From the NCBI GenBank assembly GCA_022393335.1, contig JAJEKB010020311.1, forward strand, positions 1 through 64,000: a DNA stretch of 64,000 bases, in the 5' to 3' direction. Shown piece by piece: positions 12,446 to 24,500 of the stretch. The position numbers were made by a program, and so were the translations under genes. The stretch's first letter is position 1, and every line of letters begins with the position of its first letter. Origin of the DNA: Macrotrachela quadricornifera (taxonomy: Eukaryota; Rotifera; Eurotatoria; Philodinida; Philodinidae). A model generated the notes under the pieces. The model did not search any database, was not told the DNA's origin, and saw only the letters and a list, made by a program, of their open reading frames with translations.

Positions 12446-12686
12446 CTGCTCAATTTCTAGTATTTCTATGTAGCTCATTTCACTAAATGTCTATATCAGA
12501 TACCTTAACTATACTAATGCCGACAATCAAGTATGGCTCTGTGTTGTTATAAATAGAGTTCCTTTTCTAACACTGCACTGGCAAATATACCATTACAACA
12601 TCTTAATCTCTTGACAACTTCTGTTCAACTCAAATCTTATTCATAAAATATTATAACAATGTACACTTGAATACTACTTTTCACAG

Positions 12687-13833
12687 ACACTCACAACACT
12701 ACAGCTCGAACACAATAGAATCGATGATAAGGAAGCACAAAATATAATCAATGCTTTAGAACAAAGCAAAGTAATATGCATCACATCATCCATCTTGCTA
12801 TTCATCTATGCGCTCACTGTTTTACATAGACAATTACCACATTGGCCCTCGGAAGTAATCTAATTGGTCCACGAGGAGTACAACATTTAGCCGCTGCTCT
12901 AAAACAAAACAAAGTAATATGCATCACGTCAGTCGTCTTCTTATTCACTTATGCACTCATTGTTTTACATAGACAATTACCACATTGGACCTCGGAAACA
13001 ATCTAATTGGTCTACAAGGAGCAAAACATTTAGCCAATGCTTTAAAACGAAACAAAGTAAAATGCATCATACCAATCTTCTTCTTATTCGTCTATGCATT
13101 CACTGTTTTACACAGACACTTATCACATTGGACCTAGGTGACAATAAAATTGGTCCACAAGGTGCACAATATTTAGCCAATGCTTTAAAAAAAAACAAAG
13201 TAATATAAATTACATCGATATTCTTCTTATTCATCTTTGCACTCACTGTTTTACACAGACACTCACTATATTGTACCTTGGAAGCAATCAAATCTGGGAT
13301 GAAGGAGCACAATATTTAGCCACTGCTTTAGAACAAAACAAAGTAATATGAATCGCATCAATGTTCTTCTTATTGATCTGTGCACTCACTATTTTACACA
13401 GACACTCACAACATTGAACCTTATGAGCAATCAAATTGGTCCACAGGGAGCGCAATACTTAGCCAATGCTTTAGAACAAAACAAAGTAATATGAGTTGCA
13501 TCAATATTATTCTTTTTTGTCTATGCACTCACTATTTTACACAGACACTCACTACATTGAACCTCAGGAGCAATCATATTGGTCCACGAGGAGCACAAGA
13601 CTTAGCCACTGCTTTAGAACAAAACAAAGTAATATGAATCATATTAACCTTCTCCTTTTTATTCACCTGTGCACTAACTATTTTATACAGACACTCACTA
13701 CATTGAACCTCGAGAAGAATCAAATTGGTCCACATGGAGCACAATATTTAGCCAATGCTCTAAGACAAAACAAAGTAATATAAATTATATCAAGATTCTT
13801 CTTATTCACCTGTGCAGTCACTATTTCACATAG
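12687..13833 (+). repeat. Tandem repeat of an exon+intron unit, 143-bp period, eight copies
   Basis: Exon starts are spaced 143, 143, 143, 143, 143, 143, 146 and 143 bp. Each unit consists of an 84-bp LRR exon and a 59-bp intron (62 bp once). The introns are recognisably alike (GTAATATGMATC...CTATGCACTCACT.TTTTACACAG), so the array grew by copying whole exon-intron units rather than coding repeats alone. Confidence 0.93.
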
Positions 13834-13938
13834 ACAGTCACTGCATTGGAACTTTGGCAGAATAACATCAATTCAAGTCTAAAAGAGCATTTGAACGAAA
13901 TAGTCAAAAACAACGCGTTATTGAAGGGACAAATATGA
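12687..13938 (+). CDS. RNI-type leucine-rich-repeat protein, nine exons of a 5'-incomplete gene
   Basis: Eight consecutive exons of exactly 84 bp each encode one 28-residue LRR of the ribonuclease-inhibitor/NLRC3 type, pattern TLTTLNLxxNxIGPxGAQ, then LAxALxxNK. Exons: 12687-12770, 12830-12913, 12973-13056, 13116-13199, 13259-13342, 13402-13485, 13545-13628, 13691-13774. A terminal exon 13834-13938 (TVTALELWQNN...KGQI) ends at TGA 13936-13938. All introns are phase 0, start GTAATAT or GTAAAAT, end TACATAG or CACAG, and are 59 bp (one 62 bp). Every exon is open, so the array looks functional. Such repeats form a curved solenoid for protein binding; the partner is unknown. No start exon was found. 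The F-box exon at 9592-9744 also ends in phase 0 and is the only candidate seen, but it more likely belongs to the F-box relic next to it. Confidence 0.88.
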
Positions 13939-15690
13939 TTGTTGGCAACGAAGATTACAATGCCAGCAATGTATATTTATTAGAGGATTAAATGGTCTTC
14001 TAGTTTTTATACGTGTATGTTTTTGTTATAGAGTCCGTTTAATAAATACCATCGATAAAAATGTTGTGTCTTTCGAGATTAAATAGAAAATTGATGTCGT
14101 CTCTCGCGGATGTTTCTTTTTAATTATCCTTGTTGCGCTTATCAGAGTAAAAAGAATTTTATAATAAGGTGTTGAAGACTTAAGTAAGTGGACAGGATGT
14201 CCTGAATGTGATTTAATAAAAATTTATCCTAAATCTTTGCTATTTCATTATTTTTATATACAATTCGTTTTTAAATTACAGATGAATACACTGAAGTTTT
14301 ATTTATTCTAATGACGTTCGATACTAATGTGAAGAAGCATCTTCCGGAATCGAAATACAATAATTTTGATTTTGTTCATACGTCCAGGAAAACGTTATGT
14401 GTTATTTTTCTTTAATTGTATCCACTATTTATAGTATTTTTCTGTAAATTTTGCTACATAGAAGAAGTTAAAATTTTTGTCAATATACATTTTCTTGTGG
14501 AATTCCAGAAGCTCTATTGAACCATATGAAAATATGAATTAAAATACCTTACCTAATTTTTCAATGAATTGCATCTAAGAAAGAAAACAAATTTTTTGTA
14601 TTTCGATGGAAAAAAATCAGTTTGAATACAAATATCGAAGATCGTTAAAATAAATAAGAATTCAGTATATTCACTTATAATTTAAAAAAATATTTCGATA
14701 AAGTTAAATGACATAGCAAAGATATACGAAGAAACTTTTGTTAAATGACTTTTCGGACATCCTCTATATGTTCGAGAAACTGTCTTTACTTTGTTTGAAA
14801 GGAGTTGTAGTAGAAAATATTATCTCTTGAAATCGACGAAAGACTTAATTATGTGTAAAAACGATACTGGCTTATAGATGTTTGTATTGCTCAATATTGA
14901 CATTATTTAATATGATGAAAATCGATACATTGATTTTTTGTAATGTGTTATAAATTGTATGTTGCTTTTTTTATCAACTTTCATCTACATTCATTCTTTA
15001 TTGCTGATTTTTAGTTTATGTATCGATGCTATATGAACTTTCAATAAAGAAATAATAAAAAGAAAATAACAAATTTCTCATTTCAATTTCGAAAACTTCT
15101 TGAACAAGCAGAAGATGCAGTTTGTTTATCTGCTAAGCAATCGTGTATTCTAATACGCTAAAAGAAGACTAATAGATTCGATAGCATTGCAAAGTAAATC
15201 GTCTACTAACTTTAAGCAAATAAATACTCGTACCTCCATGTTAAACGATTTATTTTATGTCCCATGACCAATTGCAAGTGGATCGTATTTATTTAAACTT
15301 TTAGTGTGCTCTCATATTATTAGTCACTTCAATTTTCTCTATCAAGCTACCTATTAGAATTCCATTTTTAAAGACAGTAGATGCAATATATTTATAAGAT
15401 ACGACATGACGTTTAATCTTCTGAATACATTTATTTTGGATGTTCTTCTTCATCACATACTTTAGTAATTTTTATTTTGATCGATATGGAGAGTTTATTA
15501 CAATAATTCTATCAAAATTATCGGTTGAGGAAGGAACAAAGTAAATAATATTGTATTATTTAGAAAATATTATTCTGTTATTAAAATCAATAGTTGTGCA
15601 CTTTATTCAATTTATCAATAATGATCAACATTGAAGGGTAACTACTTTTTATGATTTATTGATCATCACTATTTCATGTTATTTTGATAG
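13939..15690. other. Downstream region of the LRR gene, nothing recognised
   Basis: Probable 3' flank of the LRR gene followed by AT-rich unique sequence. A 34-codon frame at 14310 (plus) is too short to support. Confidence 0.4.
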
Positions 15691-16080
15691 AACTTTTTAA
15701 TAATACCTACTCTGACTGTTGTGCAAAAAAAACTTATGCTAAATTAATAACAATGTCAAAAATGATAAATCTATCAGAAGTTTATCAACAGATAAGTGAA
15801 ATGTCCAATGAAACTTATGTTCAAGTGAGTGTTTTTGGTCACATGAAATTATTAGTCGATAATCTTGCCTATCATCTTTCCAGTTTCTTGATTTTCTTGG
15901 TTATCAGCCAAGATTCTCAACTGGAAAACCAGATTTTGACATTCTTGTGATATTCTTATATACGTTGTCAACAGTATTCATTGAATTACTCTTATTTTTA
16001 TAATTCTATTCATCTTTGTTCAGGATATGCTTAGGATTAAAAGAATTCAAATAGTTATTTCGAATTCAATCATGATATGA
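15691..16080 (+). CDS. Possible internal exons of an unrecognised gene
   Basis: Three plausible exons are read on the plus strand. 15691-15834 follows a TTTTGATAG acceptor and encodes a polar helix-like segment (KMINLSEVYQQISEM) up to GTGAGT. The next intron is 59 bp (15835-15893, ending TTTCCAG), the standard size here, then 15894-15946 encodes FLDFLGYQPRFSTGK. A further 77-bp intron could lead to an exon at 16024. The phases of the first pair agree and coding density is good. No start, no end and no domain are recognised, so this may be a relic or chance. Confidence 0.3.
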
Positions 16081-19000
16081 CATTCTTTATTTAGATAGAG
16101 CAGCAAGTTAAAATGTTGATCAATGTTTCCAAAATATACGACATTTTTCACAAAGATCAATATGTAAATTATATTCCAATATGTCTATAAAAAGCTATGC
16201 CAAATTATTCGAAGTGAATTTAGTTTATCCATTATCTCTTTCGACAATCTCATTATAAAACTTTGAAATTTTCCTAACGTCTGCTTATGCCATATCGAAT
16301 AACAGTTCAATGCATTGAGAATGATCAAAATAAACAAAATTTTAGAATTATCAGGATATTTAACATAATCTCAAAAATTGTGTTGAAGCCTAATACAATA
16401 TTTGATGATCGAACAGTTTCACTATAATAATCTCGATTATTTCAGAGTTTCCCGAGGACTTATACACATTAAGTTCCAATTTTCAATCTCGTTCGATATG
16501 TGTAAACGATAACTGTTAGTACAATATGACAATTAGTTGTTGAACAAGATTTAATATTACTTTATGTCTTTGAAGAGAAAATCTTGAAAATAATCGAAAA
16601 TAACATCTAATTCGTTCATTTTTTAGTTGAAGTAACTCAGTGACAGATACAGTTGTTTGATCGTTCAATGTTTAGAGAGACAATGAAATGATCTTCTTCT
16701 GTGTTATATGCAGAATTGGTTTTGATGCCTTTAATTATTATTTTTTAAACACTTTTAAAATATCATTACAAATATTCAGACAATAGAGATAGATCTCCTG
16801 AGTGTCTGGATAATAATGGTTCATTAGATAATTTTATTCCATGAGTAAATTGATACTCACAATATTTGTTGAATGTATCTGTCTGTGTGCAATTGCTTAC
16901 AGGACGAGCTATTCGGATGGCCCTAAAGATTAAAGCTGTTTTTACAGGAAGTTTTGAGCGACATGTTTGATGTTATTATCGGTTTAGCGGCTACGATAAC
17001 AAGAATCCAAAAACTTTTTTCGAAGTACAATTTTATTGTCTCAGTACACTTCTTTCAGGTATGAGTTAAGCGAGACTCATAGAACCGACCTCTTAGTTGC
17101 ATTTACTTAACGTTAATTAAGACAAATTAATATAACTGAGGTTAGTCAAACTGAATTAAGTCTTTTTAATGGTAACTAAAGTACCCAAGCTAGTTTTGCA
17201 ATACAGTGTGAATCCGTTTAATTGTAAAAAAAAAGAGGATGATTTATTACGGACGTAGACCTAAACAAAAAAAGCGACTAGTCGTTCGTTGGTGTTCCTC
17301 TAGAGTACCACTTACCGTTAGTCGCTAAACCAAAAGATTCTCCAAAGGTATGATTTAGATCGATGAAGTTCATAGAAAAATTTCGACTGATCGGATCCGA
17401 TCAATAGATACTATGTTCGAACGTGATGAGAAACTTAGAATATAGCTTTTAAGCATATATTTCATGGTTGAAATTTAAAAGCTATTGATTGTAAAAACCA
17501 CTCTAAAGATGAGTGACAACAAAAAAAAAGTTAAGCTTTCTTTGAATTCTGGAGTCATGGAGAATTGTCCAGATGAAATCTTTTGAATAGTAGGCAACCG
17601 TATGTAATTGTCATTCTCTAAAAAGAATCTGTGCGCAATAATTTTCAAAGCAGTAACAATGGGTCACTTGCCGATGGCTAACTACACTACTAGTTGCGTT
17701 CCTAGAAATGACAAACTTGCCAGGTTATCCTATGATCTTTTAGTTCAAAATGATTAATGAACTCAAAGTTTTTGAGTTTCAAATGAATGTACTATAACTG
17801 AAGGTGGTAAGTGTAGTAATTCTACTAATACTGCTCATTTCGATACATTCAAGTGAAAATAGAACAATTCGATGTAAATAATCTTTCACGTAATTTAGTG
17901 AATAGTAAAGTTCAGATTGAGTTGTTAAATATTTGTTATGTTTTCTTGAATCGAGCCGGATAGTCGTCGAAACTACTTTAGTCAGTTTGATTTCTATTAC
18001 CTATATCAACTGATTTGAAATCAAGACTATATATTAGGTTATATATTTTCTTATTCTATATGAAAAAAAACTTATGAATGTGTAAACACACAAAAATATA
18101 GAGTTTCGAACGACGAATAGTCATGATCACTGACTTAACAGTGAATGTGTAGCGTCGAATGGTAGACGTCTTTGCAGAAGGATGTGAAAAATATACTGAC
18201 TCCAGGTGGACTATGAGAATTAGCATCACATATTTGCGAATTCTATTCTGATTAAGTCATCTAAAATGCTGACAGAATCCTTTTTACATGTGTTAATCTT
18301 CCTACTTTATTTATTACATAATGAGTTGATAGCAACATGTGAATACAAAAATACATTTTTTTAGAGATTTTTTTTCAGTACCACTAATGGTGGCGGCTAC
18401 AGAGGGCTGCGCTCCCCCCCGTACAGTTTTCTGAGAAATTTCTAAGTAGTTAATATTTTTATTTATACGTGACGTCATCAAATAGAGTTGTTTCAAATAT
18501 AAGATTTGCGTTCAATTTTCTAGTGATTCGGTATAGAATCCAGTTTAAAATTATCCATCTTCTTGCAGTTGAATAATAAAAAACCTGCTTCTGAGATTTA
18601 AAACCTAAAACAAAATCTTGACAAGTATTTATTCTAATAACAGCTACGTTTGATAAAGAATAAATCAAATTAAACATTAAGATTTTTCCTTTATTATTTA
18701 AAGTTGAATCTCAAAATTTGTTTCAATAATAAATATATCATACAACGGAAAGATTCCATTTTCTAGCTTTTCGCTTTGTTGATTTTCTGAGCCGCAAAAT
18801 CTATAAAAATCTAAGAGGTCTCAAAATTCACTATTTTTTCCTTGAATAAAACATTCAAAAGCCATATAAATCTGACTTCTGCAATGAACGATTTTGAGAA
18901 TGTCTATTACTTCAAAGTGTAGAAATGACTCTGAATGTTCTCCTACTGTGATACATACTTTTCCATAATTTCCAAAATAAAATTTTTCAAAAAGGCTTGG

Positions 19001-20884
19001 GAACATCTTGAAAGACATTTAAGTATCGTGATAAAACTCATAGAATAAGAAGTGTTCAGTTAAAAAAATCTTAATTATCAATTTAAGAATTCTTATTGAT
19101 AATTAAAGGAAACGATTTTTCTGTTACTTCTAGTAAGGCATACCATTTGAGGACTATTCTGTTATAACATGCAGATAAATTCAGTGTTAATTCTGTTATT
19201 TTGAGAGGCCAGAGGCTGAGTTCTCCTAGATGAAAATTTCTGGCGCCGCCTCTAGGACTATCCCTAAGTTCTCATCTGCTATATCGTAGGATACCCTTAA
19301 ATTCTCAAGTACCATATAATGGAGCACTAATAGATCGTCAAGAATATATTGTAAAAGTACCTAGAGGTGTTGCAGAGCTATGTTATGTGCTACTCATAGA
19401 TCTTGAAAAGCTATATTAGAATAAATTAGTTTTCATTTGTGCAAATAAGTAAAGGCGTCGGAACTAGCTCCTCACTGCGTTCTACGGGACAGAAAGAGAA
19501 CATTCGCAGGATCTAGGAGTATTTCATTAGTGCTGACAAGAATGATTTATCTTAAACAATTTGATCGGAATCAATCTACAGCCACAATTTTTTACTTAAT
19601 AAAGTAAATGTAACACTCGGATCTAAATCCGAGGTTCCCGTATTTATTTTACATTAGTAAATCCTGTTTACGTTTACGAATATGTATTTGTGATTTTCGC
19701 GTAATGATTCAGTCTTATTTTTCTTTTATGAGTCAATGAAAGAAAAAAGCCTACTGGCAAGATATAATAATTAAACATTTTATACTCTGCGACATGTATT
19801 TTGTATAGAATCATTATTAGTCTTCGATTGTTCGATTTTTGAATTTAAATCTTTCCTCATTAGTAGGTCACGCATGATTCATTATAAATTGATGTATATA
19901 GTGAGTAAAAGGTATTGCTTACGCGTTCTTTTTTCGCATTACTGGACTATTTTTTATTCAGATAATTTCATACTTTTCATGCAAGAGTGATCACAGTAAT
20001 AAGTGAAAAATAAAAACGTGTGCTTTTTATATCTTGTTTAATTATCTTCTTTTCGTTAAGATTCACAGCTACTGCATTTATTCATTCGTATTTAAATTTG
20101 GTTATTCTCGAACGTTATTTTACGGTAAATGCTCTATACTATTTATAAGAAATCATTATAATTTTAAAAATAATAAAGACATGAACAGTAGATATAAAAT
20201 TATATAGAGAAAGAAAACAAAATATAAGAAAGGACGAGAAACATCACAAAAGAGTATGTCTTTTACATTGAATTAGTTGTTAATTTGATTGTTTCAAAGA
20301 GTATTTCATAATATATCTTCCGTACTACATTCATTATTATGCTATTTAATATATTTATTTGCTCAATATCTGCTTTAATGATTGATCGAAAAGTTTTCGG
20401 GCAAAATCTTGAAAGCTGAAACTTATTTATAAGACCTATTATCATAGAGTTTTTCATCAACAACATTGCTTATCTTACACTGTAAAAAAAAGAGTGGAAT
20501 ATTAGATTTTTAAAGGGTTTATGAAAATATAACGTATAAAGATCATCTTTATTTGGAAAATTAAAGTTAAAATAAGAAAAAAATGATGCAGAATGATTTT
20601 TATAAATTTCAACTAGACATTTGTTAATGCCAGCTAACTGAATATCTCGTCCAACTGGGTATATCATTAACATTCGATTTAAAATAATCCTTATAACTCT
20701 TCAAGAAAAAGCTGTGAATCGTTTTCATGACTCTTAAAAATCTATGTACGCTTTACATAAGACTTAAATAGGGATACAATAATACTGTATTGTATTGAAG
20801 TATTGCGATGGACTGGTACGATATATATGTACTAGTGGAGATACCCGATGAAAAGAGTATATGGCTAAAGTTTTGCATCTTCCA
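16081..20884. other. Long stretch without recognisable genes
   Basis: Only short frames are found on either strand (for example minus 18459-18677, 20263-20466, 20470-20673), none with a motif. Small local features are a perfect TGACGTCA octamer (18471-18478), a GC-rich island near 18385-18425, and a short palindrome around 19618-19634 (CTCGGATCTAAATCCGAG). None can be tied to a gene. Confidence 0.45.
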
Positions 20885-21455
20885 CCCAGCTTTTTCTGCT
20901 GTACATAACACATCTTCTACAGGACTGTTCCTCGCTGTGGGTGAGCTATCTGCAACAGAAATTTCCCGTCACACATGAAACCTCTTGGACAAGACTTTTA
21001 TCAGCATGCATCAGGTATCTTCAACAGGACTCTTCCCATCGGGCTCAAGCTGATATCGTCACTCAAATCCACTCTGGACACGATCACTCTCAAATTTGTA
21101 TTGAACTGCGTCATTTGATTAGAAAATGAGTAAAATCACGATCTATTACGACTTGAATGACGTTTCACGCACGTCTCCCTTTCTCCCCCTCAATCACTCT
21201 GCCAACTTTCCTTAGCACTCAAGGAACTGATGCGGATAGTTCCATGACGCTATCTCTCACGATGACTAAATACATAGCGAACAGACTCATGAGAATCTCG
21301 ATCTGTATTGATCGAGATGAAATTTCACCCAGCCCCTTCCGCGCACCCCGTTTGGTGGCTCCAACCTCACGTCGACTTTCCTCAGAAGCTAAAGAAGTGG
21401 TGTGAAAAGTTTTGTGACGCTAGCTATCACAGGGACTGAATGTATAGTGAACAGA
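20885..21455. repeat. GC-richer repeat block upstream of the FG-GAP gene
   Basis: Two successive copies of about 160 bp are visible. The pair 21245-21290 and 21410-21455 share GACGCTA-CTATCAC-G-ACT followed by ATAGYGAACAGAC, and the sequence preceding each is also related (GACGTTTCACGC.. against GATGAAATTTCACCC). Three shorter related units (about 20908, 20948 and 21010) share a core like TATCTTCAACAGGACTCTTCCC. The block ends just before a TATATATATA run and the first exon of the FG-GAP gene. Confidence 0.55.
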
Positions 21456-21533
21456 CAAACATTCTTCTTTATATATATATAGATTAGTAGAGATTACATT
21501 TGTTTTTTTTTTTTATAGGTTAAAGTAAATACT

Positions 21534-24500
21534 ATGGCCGGTGAACCGATAACAACTAACCAGGCAACTAAAGAACGGTCGTTTACACTTGATTCAATCC
21601 CTAATTCGGAGACGAGGTTAAATTTACATTATCCAAACAATATTTCCGATGTTGAAAACACTTCAATAGATTCTCATGCAGTTGAAAGAAATAAGTATGT
21701 ATCATTCTAGGCGATTTATCTTGTGATCAATATTTTTTTCAATAGAAGAAATATTCTCTCAAAGTTTTATGTAAAAGACAAACGTATCTTTCTGTCTGCT
21801 GCATTCGTAAGTTTGGCAATGACCATTGGTATTTTAACAGTTTATTTTACGTCACCAAAACAATCAGGTATGTTTTTCGTCAAGTATTCTATTTGAAATT
21901 GTAAAGATTGATATCTTGATGAAAAATTCAATAGTTCAGATAAAAGATGCGACTGTTAGCAAAAGGAAAACCTAGTCAAATTTCAAAGTAGTTCGTCGGT
22001 CATGGAACCTTACTTAACATCATTCTGCAAGCAAAATATGGAAATATTAAAATATTTTGTTTCACAAGAAATTATGAACTAGATCTTATGATTTTCGAAC
22101 TTTATGTATCTATAAAAATATCTTATAGCATACTATTGAAAAACTCATTTCAAATCCTAACAACAGTACAATCTTTACGTTTGAAATTACTTTTTTTTTA
22201 TTTCCTTCTAAAACTAATCTAAAACAAGAACAATAAGACTGAAAATGATCATAATAAGCTTTGGTGCATTTGAAAGTCATCCGAATTGGTTTCCAAAGCT
22301 TTATATTAATAGATATCAACTCATTCACATTTCAAAGAATAATATCGATGAACTCTTTAATTAGAGAAATTTTTCTAAAAACGATTTCTAATGCTTTCCA
22401 GCTATTATATAAAATTAGATAGAATAAAGCGTGTTTTATTGTAGGCTGAAAAAACAAAAGATCAGATATTAAGTATTGATATTTTACAGCAGAGGTTTTG
22501 ATTACAATTGCGTTCGATAAATTTATACAGAAAGAGGAAGACTTCATCTATTTTATCACTTATTTTGTTTTGGAATATAATATTAAGGTAGTCTTCATTA
22601 CACTTCGCAGAACAAGGGACAGTTGACTGCTCAAGTTCCATCAGTAGCTACTCTATTTATGCCTTAAATATTTAATAATCTAATGTACATATAAGTGGCA
22701 TCACCGTTCCTTAGTGTTTTCTCTTGGTTTTTTCCTTACTTGAGTTTCGCATGTAATCTAACATCTTGTGTATTTTTTAAGATATACTACGTTATATTTT
22801 GATATATTCCATCCCTCATGTAATTCATGCCTAGAAATGTAAAGATCGCTTGCTTACAATCAATAGTACCATTTTCTAAGGGACCAGTTCGATCACACAA
22901 ATAATGTCGTCAAAGGATGCCATCGATGACTCAACATATCGTAACAGGATATATTCGATTTTCAATTTTATACTTTCTGTGATTTGATATTTTCTTTTAT
23001 TTCGTGTAACAACTTCATAGAAGAAACAGAAACAATATAAATTTAATTCTTAGTTCATTTGTATCTTCATTTACTACTTTACTGTTTTCTAGCTGGGATC
23101 TGTACATTCACCTTAAAATCAGCAACTAAAAACTCAATAATCGATGATTCTCATCCCCGATCTGTTGTTATTGACGATTTCAATAATGACAGTTGGTTTG
23201 ATATTGCTGTTACCAATTCAGGTGCCGGTAGTATAGGTGTATTTCTTCGAAATAATAATGGTACTTTTGCAAATCAAATAACATATTTAACTGGTGATGG
23301 TTCTCTTCCGCATGGTCTTGCTATAGGTGATTTCAACGGTGATCTGCAAAAGGACTTGATTGTTGCAAATTTTGGTACTAACAATATTGGAATATTTTTT
23401 GGAATGAACCATGGAACTTTTACATCCCAAATAACCTTTTCCACTGGATCTTCACATCCACTCTGTGTTAGTGTTAATGATCTTAACAATGACAGTCAAG
23501 ATGATATAGCAACTGTTAATTATGGAACTAACAGTATAAGCATTTTCCTTGGCAATGGAAAGGGTAATTTCACAACTCAAACGATCCTTTTCACTGGCTA
23601 TGATTCACATCCAATATCAATCGCCGTAAATGATTTTAATCATGATAATGCAATTGATATTGTTGTGGCCAATTATGGTACTCATAACATTGAAGTTTTT
23701 CTTGGTTATGGTAATGGATCATTCGCAATTCCAATAATTTTCACAACTGGTATGAATTCACATCCAAATTCAATTGCTGTTGCCGATTTTAATAAAGACT
23801 CTCAACTTGATATTGTCGTCGCCAATAGCGGTGACAACACTGTTATTATATTTCTGGGGTATGGGAATGGCACATTTACAACGCAAAAGACCTATAGCAC
23901 TGGCAACAATTCTATACCACTTTCTATTGCTATAGGTGATTACAATAACGATGATCGAATAGATATTGCCATCGTCAATTATGGCATATCTAAACTAGGT
24001 ATACTATTTGGAGATGATACTGGAACTTTTGCAGATCAAACAATCTTTTTCACTTACAATAATTTTCAACCTTACTCAATCGCAAGCGCAGATTTCAACA
24101 GAGACAATCGAACAGATCTTGCCGTTCTCAATTATGATACTAACGATCTTAATATTGTTCTTGCATATGATGAACATACTTTTACAGACCCAATGACTTA
24201 TTCAACTGGCGATCATTCTGACCCACAATCAGTAGTAATTGCTGACTTTAACAACGATAATCGATTAGATATTGCCATTGCCAATTATAACACTAACAAT
24301 ATAGGTGTTTTTTTTGGAAATGGTAATGGGACTTTTTCAAACCAAACAACTTACTCAACTAGTAATGGCTCTGGACCATGTGTAATCGCCGTTAACGATT
24401 TCAACAACGATAATCAATTAGATATGGTCGTTGTCAATTATAACATTGATAATATAGATGTTTTTCTTGGAAATGGTAATGGCACTTTTTCAAGCCATAC

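Noticed and set aside
10952..12478. GC-rich frames with Arg/Gly/Trp-rich translations
   Set aside because: They are translations of the subterminal motif arrays of the hAT element.
12951..13783. Frames of 85-95 residues running through the LRR array
   Set aside because: They read through introns or out of the LRR frame; the 84-bp exon model fits all nine units with consistent splice sites.
17265..17330. AGCGACTAGTCG...TTAGTCGCT dyad as a regulatory or terminator hairpin
   Set aside because: Arms are short, the spacer is long and there is no adjacent gene.
18471..18478. Perfect TGACGTCA (CRE-type) site as a promoter
   Set aside because: No gene start is visible within several kilobases, and an octamer can occur by chance.
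23059..23092. ATG at 23059 as the start of the FG-GAP protein with a signal peptide (MYLHLLLYCFL)
   Set aside because: An AG acceptor at 23091-23092 joins in exact phase to two upstream exons with a proper ATG, an upstream stop and a membrane helix, which explains the gene better.
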